From Bursaphelenchus xylophilus (lineage: Eukaryota > Nematoda > Chromadorea > Rhabditida > Aphelenchoididae), in contig CAJFCV020000006.1 in NCBI GenBank assembly GCA_904066235.2, positions 11,408,001-11,472,000 of the forward strand: a DNA stretch of 64,000 bases. The letters run 5' to 3'. Of the stretch, positions 36,344 to 48,200 are shown in pieces (the first letter of the stretch is position 1; every line of letters begins with the position of its first letter). The position numbers and the translations under genes are program-made. A model generated the notes under the pieces. The model was not told the origin of the DNA. It worked only from the letters and a program-made list of their open reading frames with translations, and did no database searches.

Positions 36344-37372
36344 AACTCAATTTCCAACGATAATTTTACCCCTAACTTTCAGTTTTTGCTAAAAATTTTT
36401 TATTCTCTATCTTTTTTCAAAATTTTAAATTTTTGGTGGTATTCCTATTATTTGTGCTCATATCCCTGGAAAACTGAGAGTAATGTGCTAGTCCAAGGTG
36501 AGGGCTGTTGAAATAACCCATATCCAACTCAAATAGGCGTGAAATTCAATAAAAATACGAGTCTCGAGCCCATTCGTTGACATTTTATGGGGACGAGGTG
36601 ACAAAACTTTTCGAAATACTTTGAAATTTGAATGGCAGGGAGATTTAGGATAGGCTGAGGTGGGATTAAGGGTATTTTGGGGTTTGAATTTTTTTCGGAA
36701 GAGGGTAAAATACGAGTCTCGGAAAACCTGCAATGATTAATGTTATTGTTAACTAAAAAGAGTCATTACTCCAAGGGTGATTACTGGATTTCCTATTTAT
36801 TTTTACTGGATGGTTGTTAAAGGCTAGATTTTAATTCCTGAAAATTTTAACTCGAGCTTTGCAGAGAGAGCCGAGATATTCAACGATTTTTGTGGAGGAG
36901 GGACTATTGAAAATGAGGAGAGAAGCTCGGAAAAAGAAGACCTTTTTGGCCGTACCTTTGCCAATTTCGGAAGAAAAAATCTAATTGTTTTGTTTTTTTG
37001 ACGTTCAACTCTCCTGAAAAGACAGAATTCCATTTTTTTTTTTATTTTTGAAAAGATCAAAAAATTCAAAATTTTCTCGTTTTTCGGCTTAAAAATTTCA
37101 ACAATTTCTGCAAAATGCAGGCTAAAAATGTTGTTTCTTTAAAATACATGTTTAGATTTATTCCAAGTTTTTTAAAATACGACGGTTATAGATCTTTCCA
37201 TAAAAAATTTTTTTTTGGGTCCCGACACGAAAACTTGAAATTTTCAAAAAACGTTAAAAAACGTGTTTGGAGGCTTAGAAGTGACAAGATATCACATATT
37301 TTTTTCAATTTTTCAGACTTGATTTGGTACAAAATCACCAAGAAATTTCAAAATGAACCGTTAAATTTACAC
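36344..37372. other. Repeat-rich intergenic stretch
   Basis: Bases about 36840-36975 are half of a MITE-1-type element (AACTCGAGCTTTGCAGAGAG, GCCGAGATATTCAACGATTT). Near 37217 is one GGGTCCCGACACGAAAAC motif of the type repeated in TMC introns. There are no genes. Confidence 0.5.
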
Positions 37373-37525
37373 TATCAGTCTGTCGGGAAGATAATGAGCA
37401 CTCTGTCGGAGGGAAAATCGCATCGCGGGGGAGAAACTGAATTGTCTCGGGGCAAAATCAAACTTCTTTTTGCTTCAGCGACGCGACGGCCACATTGTGT
37501 TCATTATTTTCCCGACAGACTGATA
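37373..37525. mobile_element. MITE-2 copy a
   Basis: This 153-bp palindromic element begins TATCAGTCTGTCGGGAAGAT and ends in the reverse complement type ATTTTCCCGACAGACTGATA. The inside has the family's CTTCAGCGACGCGAC block. There is no coding capacity. Confidence 0.85.
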
Positions 37526-37600
37526 ATAAGTGATGTGGTTAAAATTTCCCTCAAAAAAAGGCTTATTATTTGGCCATACTACTGATGGGGTGTTAGAAAT

Positions 37601-37780
37601 TGTGAGGCGGAACGACCGAACTGCGAGCCCGAATTCCCACGGAAATCATCAGTTATTATTCAAATTTGATTGTACTTTCCTACGTGGGATTTCCCTATAT
37701 AAGGGCCGCTTTTCACTCAATAAATCACTTGATCTCGAGCTCTAGTCGTTGGTGTGATTGTCTCCCCGGGCCTCTCGACA
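37601..37780 (+). repeat. 5' LTR
   Basis: 180 bp, TGTGAGGCGG...CTCTCGACA. It contains a TATA-like TATATAAG and, about 25 bases later, AATAAA, so promoter and poly(A) signal are both inside. Identical to the 3' LTR. Confidence 0.95.
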
Positions 37781-38066
37781 ACCACACGCAGTGGCGATCA
37801 CCGATTCGAACTCAGGCCCAGATACAGGTCGCGCCTGTTCCATCTGGCTGAGCTTTGAAATCCCTTTCTGTGGAAGGAAAGGATTAGTACTCCGGTACTA
37901 AACAGTACAAGCGGTACAAGTTACCGCAGAGTACATAGTACTAAATAGTACAAAGTCTCAAATAGAGAAAGAAAAGACATAAAAGTCTTTAGAAACCGCA
38001 AAACGCGAGTTGAAATAGTACTACAAGGTACAAATCTAAAAACCATCTTGGCTAGCAACCAAGAAA

Positions 38067-41000
38067 ATGAGTAACACCCAGGCAAACCTTGGGAAGTTAT
38101 GGATCTTTGATCCAACGAAGAACCGATGGGCTTCTTATGAAAGCATGCTGAGAAGAATCTTGGCTGCTCGTACTATTGAAGCTGATGGTGAAAAGAAAGT
38201 TTTTCTTTTCAACCACATCGGTCCAGCGGCCTATGAGTCGTTAGAAGTGGCCATGAACGGTCAAAATATGGACTCCAAGTCCTTCGATGAACTCTGTAGA
38301 GTTCTCACGGGTATCTTTGAACCCAAAGGTCTCGTTGCGTCTACGCGACACAAGATCTTCACTGCAAAACAACTGGCGGACCAAACGTCCAAACAGTTTA
38401 TACAGCAGGTAAAGTCGTGGTCTATAAAGGCTGACTTTGAGAGTGTTGTGAACACTCGTGATTTTGTCCAGGTCCAAGCAATTATCGCTGGACTGCAAGA
38501 CAAAAAAGTCAAGGAAAAGCTCCTTGAAACTCCAAACTTGGACATGACCAAGTTGGAAGAGATTGTTGAACTCGTAGAAGGTTCACAATCGGCTGCCAAA
38601 GAAATGGCTGGCTCAAGCGCATCCGGCACTATCGCCAGGCTGGATAAAAAGCGCCAAAAGAAACCCCTTTGGGGTAAATCAGGAAAGCCAAAAGGGCGTC
38701 AAGGAACTTGCTATACGTGCGGTTCCAGCCAGCACATGCAGCCTTATTGTCCAAAAAGAGGACAAAGACAGCCGCCCACAAATCAAGGGTACCAAAGACG
38801 CCAAAACGGCAGAAACAGTGGGATCAGAGCTGTTCTACCAGAGTCTAGATATGATTCTGAGGTATCATCCGATGATGATGATGATGCTTGCCTTGCCTTG
38901 GAGCAAGAAGTCGAAGTTCGCAGGGTTTCAATCCCTCCGGTCTGGCTAAAGGTCAAATTGAATGACATTGAAGTAGCCATGGAACTGGACAGTGGAGCAG
39001 TCCGGTCAGTCATCCCCAAACCAGTATGGGAAAAGATAGGTCGACCTAAAATATCTTCGTATACCGGAGAACTTCATGGATATGGTGGTAAACCATTGAA
39101 TGTGCTGGGAACAGCGTATATTGACGCGTCCTTTGGAAAGCACTCAGTATTGACCGAGATGGTCATTGTCCGAGACAGACAGGGTCAAGCCCTATTCGGA
39201 CGAGATCTTATTAGAGATCTCAAGGTTGATATGGGACCTCATGTCAATCTCAATTCGGTAGCCCCTTTGGAGGCCAATAAAGAAACCGAGAATACTCTGA
39301 AAAATGAGTTTAGAGAGCTCTTTGAGCCTGGCCATGGAACCTACAAAGGTCCAGCCGTTGAACTAAAGTTCAAGAAAACACCGCAACCAGTGTTCCTCAA
39401 AAGTAGACCTGTGCCATTCGCACTTGTCGAAAAAGTATCCAAGGAATTGGATAGATTGGAAGCTGAAGGTTCACTCAAACGAGTGATGAATTCAGACTTC
39501 GCATCACCGTTGGTAATCATTCCGAAAGCCAACAATGAAATTCGACTCTGTGTTGATTTCAAGAGGACCATAAATCCTCAACTCGATGTCGACGAGTACC
39601 CACTCCCGACGCCAGAATCGATCTTTCAGCAGCTGAATGGTGGAAAACTTTTCAGCAAGATCGATTTAAAGGCAGCTTTCAATCAACTCAGGTTGTCAGA
39701 GAAAGCGCAAGAATATTGTACTATCAGTACCTTTAAAGGTCTGTACAGGTATACTCGCTTACCGTTTGGTATTGCGTCAGCTCCAGCAAGATTCCAAGCA
39801 ACGATCGAACAGATCCTGCAAGGAATACAAGGAGTCGCTGTATATCTTGATGATATTACAGTAACTGGTCCAGATGATCAGTCTCACATACAAAATCTCA
39901 GAGAAGTCCTCAAGAGACTCCGAGATTCTGGTCTTCGACTGAAGCCAGAAAAATGTGAACTCTTTCAAGAGAGTATTTCCCTATTAGGGCATGAGTTAAA
40001 TGCTGAAGGGATCAGAGCTCTGCCAAACAAGGTAGAAGCTATAACCAAAATGCCAGCTCCAAAAGATCTGAAGCAACTCGCTTCTTTTCTAGGCATGGTT
40101 CAATATTACAGTCGCTTTGTAAAAGGACTATCAGCACTCGCTGCTCCTCTAAACGCCCTCAGAAAGAAAACTGCAAAATGGCAGTGGGGTAGAAAAGAGA
40201 AAGAAGCTTTTGAAAAGCTCAAAGAAAGGTTGACTAGTACAGAATTGCTAGTTCATTATGATCCAAAGATCCCAGTTCGACTCAGTACAGATGCCTCAGA
40301 CTACGGTCTAGGAGCTCAATTGGAGCATGTATATCCTGATGGAAGCATCAAGGTCATTGGCTATGCCAGTCGAACGCTCACTCCAGCAGAGAAAAATTAC
40401 GCCCAAATTGAAAAAGAAGGGTTAGGGATCCTATTTGGCGTTGAGAAGTTTTCTCAATATTTGTATGGACGAAAGTTCATACTGCAAACCGATCATGAAC
40501 CATTGGTTCGAATCTTCGGTCCGAAAGTAGGTTTACCTACGGTTGCAGCAAGAAGACTGCAAAGATGGGCCATAAGGCTTATGCAGTACACATTCGAAAT
40601 ACAGTATGTGTCAACCGACAAGTTCGGTAATGCGGACGGGTTATCTAGACTTCCCGATCCAGCAGAGAAACCTGAGAAGTTTCGTAGAATGGAGGAGAGG
40701 CATGTCTTGGCTGTTGAAGCAGAACAGTCTTGGCCGATCTCGTTATCCAAAGTCAGAAAACTCACCCAAGGAGATAAAGTTCTTCAAGAGGTGTTAGCGC
40801 ACATCCGAAAAGGATGGCCAGCAAAATGTCCATCTGATAAGTTGGTTCCTTACTTCCGCAAAAGACATAGCTTGACTATTGTCAAAGGTTGTATTGTAAA
40901 AGGTCACAGAATTGTGATTCCGCGAGAGTTGAGACAAAGAATTCTCACCGAGTTACATGGTGCTCATGATGGTGCCACAAGAATGTACTCGCTCGCTCAG

Positions 41001-42446
41001 CAGAACTATTGGTTTCCAAACATGGAACAAGAAATAAAGCGCTATGTCAGTCTTTGTGCTGATTGTGCCGTTGTCGGAAAGGATAACGTTAGAGTTCCAA
41101 TACAGTTGTGGTCTCGACCAAATAATCCTTGGGAAAGGATTCATATCGACCTCTGTGGTCCATTCCATGGTAAAATGTGGTTAATTGTAGTTGATAGCTA
41201 CTCTAAATGGCCAGAAGCCATCGATATGGGTCGGAATACCACTTCAAAAGCGGTTATCTCTAAACTGCGAAATTTATTCAGTATCCATGGGATTCCAGAA
41301 CAAATAGTATCAGATAATGGTACTCAGTTCACATCATCAGAAATGGCAAATTTCTGTAGGCTGAATAAGATCGAACAAAACTTTTCTGCTCCGGAAAAGC
41401 AAAGTTCGAATGGACAGGCAGAAAGAATGGTTCAAACCTTCAAAAATGCCATCCGAAAATTTGGAGGAGACGATAGTAATATTTCCTTGAAAGTTACTAA
41501 GTGGTTGTTTTCTTATAGAATAACACCACATCCAGCTACTGGAAAGAGTCCATCTGAGCTACTTATGGGTAGAAAACTCAGATCTCGTCTCAATATTCTG
41601 CCTAGAAAACCTCAAAAGGTTAGTAAAGGAGAACAGAAAGCGGTCAGTAAATACCGTCTGAAACTCGCTGAAAATGCGAATAAAGGAAGACGCGAAAAGA
41701 AATTCGCTCAAGGAGATCTGGTATATGCCAGAAAGTTCAATGACCCTAGAATTCGTTGGATTCCAGGTGTCATCTCAGAACTCATCGGTCAAAGGCTTTT
41801 AGCCATTCAAACCGAATTTGGTGTATTGAAACGCCATTACGACCAAGTAAAGCGTCGTGTAGTTGCTCAGGAGAGTGACTCAGATTCTGATGAAGAATCT
41901 CAAGATTTCCCTCAGTTTGGAAATGGGGGAGGGGATATTGGCCGTGAAAGTCATCAAGGTCAGATCTCTGACACTCTGAAAACCGCGATAGAGCGGACAG
42001 ATTCGGAAGACAACGAAATGTCGACTGAAGTCTCAGATCCCAATTTCGAGCCTGAATCCTTTGAGGATGGAGCCGAAATCGATGAATCCCCAAGTCAAGA
42101 TGAAGTCATGGAGTCATCCAGAGACACATCAGTCACGCCAACCTCAGTGGTTCCTAACGCTGGTGTGTTACCTAGAAGATCTTCCAGATCACGGAAGTCT
42201 CCTAAAAGACTTCGTTACGACCCCAGTTTTAACCAAATTGGAACGGTCACCGAAGAGTGGAAAGCAAGTGCCCTATGTTCAAGTCTCGATGGTTGTACCC
42301 GCTCGATGGAACGCAATCCCGATGGTCAACCCAGTCAGTTTGGTCCCGGCATGCCCTGTTGCCAGTCCGTGTTCCCGCCAAGCTCCGAAGCCAGTTCGGT
42401 GGAAGTGCCAAGCCGTGCCCGACTTGAGCACTTGGAGGAGATGTGA
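38067..42446 (+). CDS. Retrotransposon Gag-Pol polyprotein (Ty3/gypsy order)
   Basis: One open frame of 1459 codons encodes the parts needed for copying and integration of the element. In order: Gag-like N-terminus (1 to about 200); zinc knuckle C-x2-C-x4-H-x4-C at 215-228; aspartic protease with DSGA at 308; reverse transcriptase with YLDD at 593-596; RNase H with TDAS at about 741; integrase with H-H-C-C zinc region (about 967-1000) and D1028, D1083, E1119 (35 residues between the last two); a C-terminal acidic Ser-rich tail from about 1270, then a Cys/Pro-rich end. The order RT-RH-IN is that of Ty3/gypsy, not copia. Gag and Pol share one frame, with no frameshift. The TGA stop lies at bases 3-5 of the 3' LTR. 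Confidence 0.95.
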   Translation: MSNTQANLGKLWIFDPTKNRWASYESMLRRILAARTIEADGEKKVFLFNHIGPAAYESLEVAMNGQNMDSKSFDELCRVLTGIFEPKGLVASTRHKIFTAKQLADQTSKQFIQQVKSWSIKADFESVVNTRDFVQVQAIIAGLQDKKVKEKLLETPNLDMTKLEEIVELVEGSQSAAKEMAGSSASGTIARLDKKRQKKPLWGKSGKPKGRQGTCYTCGSSQHMQPYCPKRGQRQPPTNQGYQRRQNGRNSGIRAVLPESRYDSEVSSDDDDDACLALEQEVEVRRVSIPPVWLKVKLNDIEVAMELDSGAVRSVIPKPVWEKIGRPKISSYTGELHGYGGKPLNVLGTAYIDASFGKHSVLTEMVIVRDRQGQALFGRDLIRDLKVDMGPHVNLNSVAPLEANKETENTLKNEFRELFEPGHGTYKGPAVELKFKKTPQPVFLKSRPVPFALVEKVSKELDRLEAEGSLKRVMNSDFASPLVIIPKANNEIRLCVDFKRTINPQLDVDEYPLPTPESIFQQLNGGKLFSKIDLKAAFNQLRLSEKAQEYCTISTFKGLYRYTRLPFGIASAPARFQATIEQILQGIQGVAVYLDDITVTGPDDQSHIQNLREVLKRLRDSGLRLKPEKCELFQESISLLGHELNAEGIRALPNKVEAITKMPAPKDLKQLASFLGMVQYYSRFVKGLSALAAPLNALRKKTAKWQWGRKEKEAFEKLKERLTSTELLVHYDPKIPVRLSTDASDYGLGAQLEHVYPDGSIKVIGYASRTLTPAEKNYAQIEKEGLGILFGVEKFSQYLYGRKFILQTDHEPLVRIFGPKVGLPTVAARRLQRWAIRLMQYTFEIQYVSTDKFGNADGLSRLPDPAEKPEKFRRMEERHVLAVEAEQSWPISLSKVRKLTQGDKVLQEVLAHIRKGWPAKCPSDKLVPYFRKRHSLTIVKGCIVKGHRIVIPRELRQRILTELHGAHDGATRMYSLAQQNYWFPNMEQEIKRYVSLCADCAVVGKDNVRVPIQLWSRPNNPWERIHIDLCGPFHGKMWLIVVDSYSKWPEAIDMGRNTTSKAVISKLRNLFSIHGIPEQIVSDNGTQFTSSEMANFCRLNKIEQNFSAPEKQSSNGQAERMVQTFKNAIRKFGGDDSNISLKVTKWLFSYRITPHPATGKSPSELLMGRKLRSRLNILPRKPQKVSKGEQKAVSKYRLKLAENANKGRREKKFAQGDLVYARKFNDPRIRWIPGVISELIGQRLLAIQTEFGVLKRHYDQVKRRVVAQESDSDSDEESQDFPQFGNGGGDIGRESHQGQISDTLKTAIERTDSEDNEMSTEVSDPNFEPESFEDGAEIDESPSQDEVMESSRDTSVTPTSVVPNAGVLPRRSSRSRKSPKRLRYDPSFNQIGTVTEEWKASALCSSLDGCTRSMERNPDGQPSQFGPGMPCCQSVFPPSSEASSVEVPSRARLEHLEEM

Positions 42447-42621
42447 GGCGGAACGACCGAACTGCGAGCCCGAATTCCCACGGAAATCATCAGTTATTAT
42501 TCAAATTTGATTGTACTTTCCTACGTGGGATTTCCCTATATAAGGGCCGCTTTTCACTCAATAAATCACTTGATCTCGAGCTCTAGTCGTTGGTGTGATT
42601 GTCTCCCCGGGCCTCTCGACA
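42442..42621 (+). repeat. 3' LTR
   Basis: 180 bp, base-for-base identical to the 5' LTR by eye. It begins within the last codons of the polyprotein frame. Confidence 0.95.
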
Positions 42622-42626
42622 GAAAT

Positions 42627-43130
42627 GATCAAAAAATAAGTCAGCTTATTTTTCGAATCTTCACCATCTAACGAATCCCCAAAAACTTTAAATAATTCCC
42701 CATTTCTTCACCACCGAATCGCTGCTGTTGACAATTCTCACGGGGAAATTAATGTGCTGCTCCATTTCCGTCGGAGTGCCCGCCGACGCCGGAGGTGAGT
42801 CGACCTTTTCATTTCCGCCAAAAATGCATGGGCCATTGTTTCGGGCGGCCGTCGGAATTCGGTGGGCGCCGGAAACCGGCCGGGCCCCCGGCACTCATAA
42901 CCGGCCGCGCCGCCGAAATTAATGTCCAGTCGCATTTAAATTGACGTTCCGCGAGAGCTCATGAGAGAGACGCCCGGTTGATGTTGACCTTATTTGAGGG
43001 AGTGTTTGATGGGGGATTGTCATCATTTTTGATGTTGCTTCATTAATTTGTATTGTTTGTAGGCAAAAAGTGGTCGTTTAGTTTTTTCGGCAAACTGTGT
43101 CAAAGTGATGCACAAAGATCACAGAATAAT
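42627..43130. other. GC-rich island of unknown role
   Basis: Bases about 42760-42990 are much GC-richer than their surroundings (CCGGCCGGGCCCCCGGCAC, GCCGCGCCGCCGAAATTAAT). Overlapping short frames on both strands show no family resemblance. Islands of similar feel occur at 46.9, 51.1 and 52.4 kb. A regulatory or conserved non-coding role is possible but unsupported. Confidence 0.4.
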
Positions 43131-43139
43131 CGCTGGAAA

Positions 43140-44200
43140 ATGTAGCGTTTGACATCAATTTTGAAGTGAGATATCAATGATATCGTCCTTGACCATCTGA
43201 TGACTTTTTTCTGCAATGAAGAATGCTAGTGCTCGGAGAACAATGGTTCAATTTCCTTCGAATTTAGCATACGTATACTTGATAGACTAATTTCAAATTG
43301 CTGAAAAATTCAGCTTTTGCTATCGATGTTGAAGGGAGATATCGATGACATTACACTTCACCATCAGATGACTTTTTTTTTGAAATTTAACGTGCTGGTG
43401 CTCTGAGGACAACGAGTCAATAGTCCTTAAAATTTGCCATCCTGTTCTACATAGGGCATGTCTTAACCCCATAAAATTCCATTTGTTGACATTGATTTTG
43501 AACCGAGATATGCATGACATTGCACTTGACCATCTGATAACTTTTTCTGAAATTAAAAATGCTGTTGCCCTGAGGTCAATCATTGAACTTTCCTCAAACT
43601 TCGCGTACATATACCAGATAGACCACTTTCAGACTTCTGAAAAATGTAGCTTTTCACATCAATCTTGAAGGGAGATATGAACGATATTACACTTGAACAT
43701 CCGAAGACCTGTCTTGAAATTAAAAATTCTGTTACCCTGAGGCCAATGGCTTAACTTTTTCAAAATTGTATCCAGATATACTACACTGCCTACACTCAGA
43801 TTCATAAAAAATTTGGCTTTTGATACCTCTTTTGAAGGCCGATATGCATGATATTCCACTGGACCATCTGATGACTTTTTTTATTTAAAAAAGTAATTGG
43901 CCTAAAGGCAATGACTCAACTCTCTTCAAATTTCGCACACATATACTAAATAAACCACTTTCAGATTCCTCAAAATTTCAGTTGTTGATGTTAGTTTTCG
44001 AGGGAGATATCCACGATATTCCACTGGACCATCTGATGACTTTTTCTTGAAATTAAAGAGGCAATTGCCCTAAAGGCAACAATTCAATTCCTTTCAAATT
44101 TTCCCCACATACTCTACGTTGCCCATATTTTGATTCCTAAAAATTTTAGCTCGTGTGTTGCAACGACGGCTGAGATATCAGCGATCTTTTCCGAGGAGAG
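43140..44200. repeat. Degenerate ~167-bp satellite
   Basis: The phrase GAGATATNNATGATATTNCACTTGACCATCTGATGAC recurs in diverged form near 43169, 43337, 43506, 43673, 43840 and 44004, a spacing of 164-169 bp. A seventh partial unit runs into MITE-1-like sequence near 44170. Units differ at many positions, so the array is old. Confidence 0.85.
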
Positions 44201-45240
44201 AAAGGAGAGTGGTCAGCGAGAAAACACTTTTAGGCCATATCTTGGCCAGTTTCGTGCGGAAAAATTTATTTTTTATGGAAATATTATACTCTACGTTTGA
44301 AAAAGACATGACACTTTTCATGTAAAATTTTCGGCGTTACGACTTTTCGGGTCAGCGATAGTTCGGGTCAACGATAAATGGATCGCGTCGCTTTGTCGTT
44401 GAATGCATGAGGAGGCTAAGAAAAGGCTTAGTTAGTAGAAATAACAAGATTGAGTGGGCTCTAGGATAGCGTATCACATTTTTTCAAAGAGATTTTACAT
44501 GTCCTCACAACAATGTAATTTCCAGAGAAAAATTACGGATCTTTGTTTTTTGCCCGCAATTTTTTGTTTTTTACATATGTTACAGAAACTCAGAAGAAAG
44601 AAAACTAACGTTTGTGATGACTAAAATTAGAAAAAGAGATATTTGCAAGCCTTCGCCAAGTCTCCGCCGAGCCTTCGCCGAGCGTCCGCCGATCATCCAA
44701 CGGCTTTGTCAAAGGTTGTAATAATCGGCACTTACTACAATCTTTTTTTGGGTGTCCCCCAAAGATTGCCACGGCTCCGGAGCCGGCTCTTGGCTTCGGC
44801 TCTGAGCGGCTCCGGCTCCGCGGAAATTTTGGGTGCGGCTCCGGCTTCGAGCCCAGAGTCGGAGCCAGGCATCTCAGCGTTCAGAAAAGAAAAAATTTTA
44901 TGATTTTGTTAAACCAAATTGCTCGAAAAATATTGGGAAGGATGTGTTGCATACGACTTGGCTGCAAAAATGTTGGATTTATGATCTCTGGCATAACTTT
45001 TATTTTTGGCGAAATATTTTTAAAAAGTTTTCTGCACGGGAACCGGGATTCAATTTTTCATGGTAGCCGGTAGCCGGGAGCCGGAGCTGCAAATTTGGCC
45101 TCGGCTCCGGCTCTGGGAGCTAAGAGCCGGAGCCGGAGCCGAAATTTTGACCGTGGCAATCTCTGGTGTCCACCTGCCCTACGCTCGGTATTAATTGATT
45201 TTGTGTTGGTCGGTCGTTGACCCGAAAAGTCGGGACGCGA
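44200..45240. repeat. Nested inverted repeat with GCTCCG minisatellite
   Basis: The outer arms share the GGGTCAGCGATAGTTCGGGTCAACGA type near 44352 and GGTCGTTGACCCGAAAAGTC near 45212. The inner arms run from AAAGATTGCCACGGCTCCGG (44762) to CCGTGGCAATCTCTGG (about 45152). Inside, GGCTCCG/CGGAGCC units are repeated on both sides, giving hairpins rich in G and C. There are no plausible genes; open frames here are by-products of the hexamer repeat. Confidence 0.75.
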
Positions 45241-48200
45241 AATTCTCGAAATTTTAAATTTAAAAAAAAATTTTGGACATAAAAAAATTTTTTTGAAATT
45301 TTCTCTGATAATGATGATATTTTCTATAAATTCCGGGCCGAAGATCTGGCATATACTCTATAAAATTCGAATTATTATTTGAGTAAAGTTTGACCGAAAT
45401 CTTTGGGTCACATTTGGGGCCACTTCTACATTTTTTTCTCACCTTTCTTGCCTTTTTGTTGTCCTGTTTGTCGAACCTTTGCATTTTCGATTAATATTTT
45501 TTTCTCCACTCCCGATTTCCTCATGATTTTCAAAGTCAGGTAGCTCAAAGGCACGTCAGTTTTCGAGCAAATAAACTCATTTTTTAAAAATTTTTTGTGG
45601 AAATTTTTTTTTAGAAAAAATTGCCTGAATCAATTTCTCTTGAAATTTGAAAAAAATGATGTTAATAGTTCATAAATCAAATAGTAAAAATTTTAGTTCA
45701 AGTTTTGCAGGGAGAGCCGAGATATTCGTTCTTTTATTTCTTTGCAGACGAGAGACTATGGGGAATGAGGAGAGACGGTTAGAGAAAAGATTTTTTCAGC
45801 GGGTTTTTGAAGATTTTGAATTGAAAAAACAAATTTTTTGATTAATGTTTGTTTACTATGATACCGTAAATCTTTTTTGGTCACAAAATCTCAAAAAAAA
45901 AAAAAAAAAAAAAAAAAAACATTTCTTTTTTTTTCAAAAAATCCCAAAAATCCCTGCGATTTCTCAGCTCAAAAAATCTCACATATAGACCATAAAATTC
46001 TACACTAAATTTGCCTTAAAATTCAGTAAAATTCGTAACGTTTAGCCTACATTTCTATCACTTTTTTAATAACATCCATATTTTTGCGATATTCTTTTTG
46101 TTTTCGATGATTTTTTGCTTCTTGCCCGCAGGGGAATTGTCAAAGCCGCTCGCGGAACAGGGCTTTCATGCTGTTTTGAAGGGTTCAGAAAAGTCATTTG
46201 TATAATTCGAAAGGCCTATGGGGCCGGAAAAGCGCAAAAATTTTGAAGAATAATATAAAAAATGGCAAAATCTGGGAAAAATTTGATTTTTAAATAGTAA
46301 TAGAGTTGGCAGAAGCGTAAAAAATACTTGAAGATAGTATTTTACCATCTAATCTTGGTATTAAAAAAATTTTTTTTTGTCACGGATAATATAAGAAATT
46401 TCAAAAAATCTCGAAAAAATATCATTTTTAGTAGTAATGAGACTCAAATTACTATATATAAACACTCACAGAGATACAAGGCGTATTTTACAATTAAATT
46501 TTTCCATTTTTTGTAATTTTTTTTATTATGGATAATATAAAAAATCTTATAAAATTGAGAAAAAATGGATTTTTAGAAGGTCCTCAAGTTCAAAAACGTA
46601 TTTTACAATCTTATATTTTACTAAATAATATAAAAAATCTCAAAAAATTTAAAAAATATATATGTATTTACGTAGTACAAGGGTCAAAAATACTATGAAA
46701 ACGACTTTTTAATTATTATCTTCGTATTCTACAATTAAATTTTAACTATTTTTTCACATTTTTCTTACTGAAAATATACATTACCCTCCAAATTCCCCGA
46801 TTTCTCTAAATTTCGCCTCAGGCAATGAGCTTTTTTCCCTGTAAAATTGTTTAAAAAATCTCGAAAACGCCTCCAAATTAAGATTGCACTCCAATCCGAG
46901 GAATGTGTCTGTCCGCAAAAATTTTATGGCCAAAATCCCCGCAGGGCACGGACCGCGGTCGGAGGTGTTGAGGGCGGGTTTATTGACGGTCATCATTCTG
47001 CGGGGCATGTGAGGTCACGGTTTATGGGGCCCTCAATTGTTTATGCCCTCAGGGTTTATTCAGTCTTTGGGGCGAGGAATGCTGATTTTTGACCTTATAT
47101 GGGAAACTTGTTGGAATTTTGGGAGGGTTTTTTAGTTTGTAATTGTAGGAAATTTATGGCAAAGGTTATATTGGATACCATTTTTTTGTTTTAAAAAGTA
47201 TTATTGTGGCATTTGAAATGTAGATTTTTCATCAAGTAGGCTTATAAAAAAGTTTCTTGAGTGCCTGCGGGTTCGAAAAAGGCCGCAAAACTCATCATGG
47301 ATACCATTTTTTGGTTGGAAAAGGTATCATTTGACCCTTAAACTCTCTATTTTTTACGAGGCAAGGCTTGTAAAAAAGTTTCTTTAGGGCCAACCCAAAA
47401 AAAGTCGAAAAAAGTTTCATTGGATACCTTTTTTTGGTATCAAAAGGTATCACATAGACCAAGTGAAATTCCCTATCAGTCTGTCGGGAAAATTCTGAGC
47501 ACCCTGTCGCATCGAAAATCGCATCGGCGCGGGGAAAATGGATTGGCAAAATCAAAATTGCTTTTCACTTCAGCGACACGATCGGCACAGCAAAAGAGCA
47601 CGCATTATTTTCCCGGAAGACTGAAAAATCTCTGTCCAGCCAAACCTCTCTATAACATACAAATTTTCACGTCGCAAAATTCAATTTTAGGCCGAGCCTC
47701 CGTAAAGCAAAACCCTTCTATAACGAATTACGTTTTTTGGGTTGGTTTCTTTAGGTTTTTGAGCATCTTTTGAGGACTTTTTTAGGACAAAAAGTTGCCG
47801 AGAAAACTGCAACTTTATCCTTGCTCAAAACTAGCGGACTTTTATGTCTCTGTGATACCTTTTGGTCTCAAATTGGAGGTCTATATATCCTATTTTTGAC
47901 TAGTTTTGTGACTAATGTAGCCTCGATTAAGGTATTCTTTCATTTTTTAAAAAATTTTGGCTCTTTTTCGAAATTGGCTTTAGAGGCTTATCTACTAATA
48001 ATACTATAAGGAGAAGTTCTGGAAAGGTCATCGTTTTTATTCCTAAGCCCTTTAAGGTCATGTTCTCCACATTTTCATGACTTTTGACCTTTGAATCTGC
48101 ATAAATGATTGATATTTCTCCATTTGTCGGAGCATTTTCACACTATTTTTATAATACTTTTTTTGCGCTCAACTTTGTTTACTCGGTACTATTTTTTTCG

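Larger units (their letters stand above)
37596..42626 (+). mobile_element. Intact Ty3/gypsy-type LTR retrotransposon with GAAAT target duplication
   Basis: Two identical 180-bp LTRs (37601-37780, 42442-42621), each TG...CA, are bounded by the 5-bp duplication GAAAT (37596-37600, 42622-42626). One uninterrupted polyprotein fills the interior. A purine tract GGAGGAGA (42434-42441) abuts the 3' LTR as the likely second-strand primer. No classical TGG primer-binding site abuts the 5' LTR; a TGGCGATCACCG lies 11 bases away (37792). Identical LTRs, no stops and a clean duplication point to a very recent insertion. There is no envelope-like frame. Confidence 0.95.

Noticed and set aside
37792..37808. 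TGGCGATCACCGATTCG as the primer-binding site of the Ty3-type element
   Set aside because: It is 11 bases from the LTR end, and the T-arm-like resemblance does not fold with correct spacing, so I leave it unassigned.
42688..42935. Short frames in the GC-rich island
   Set aside because: Several frames on both strands are open at once, as expected of GC-rich DNA; none shows a motif or splice context.
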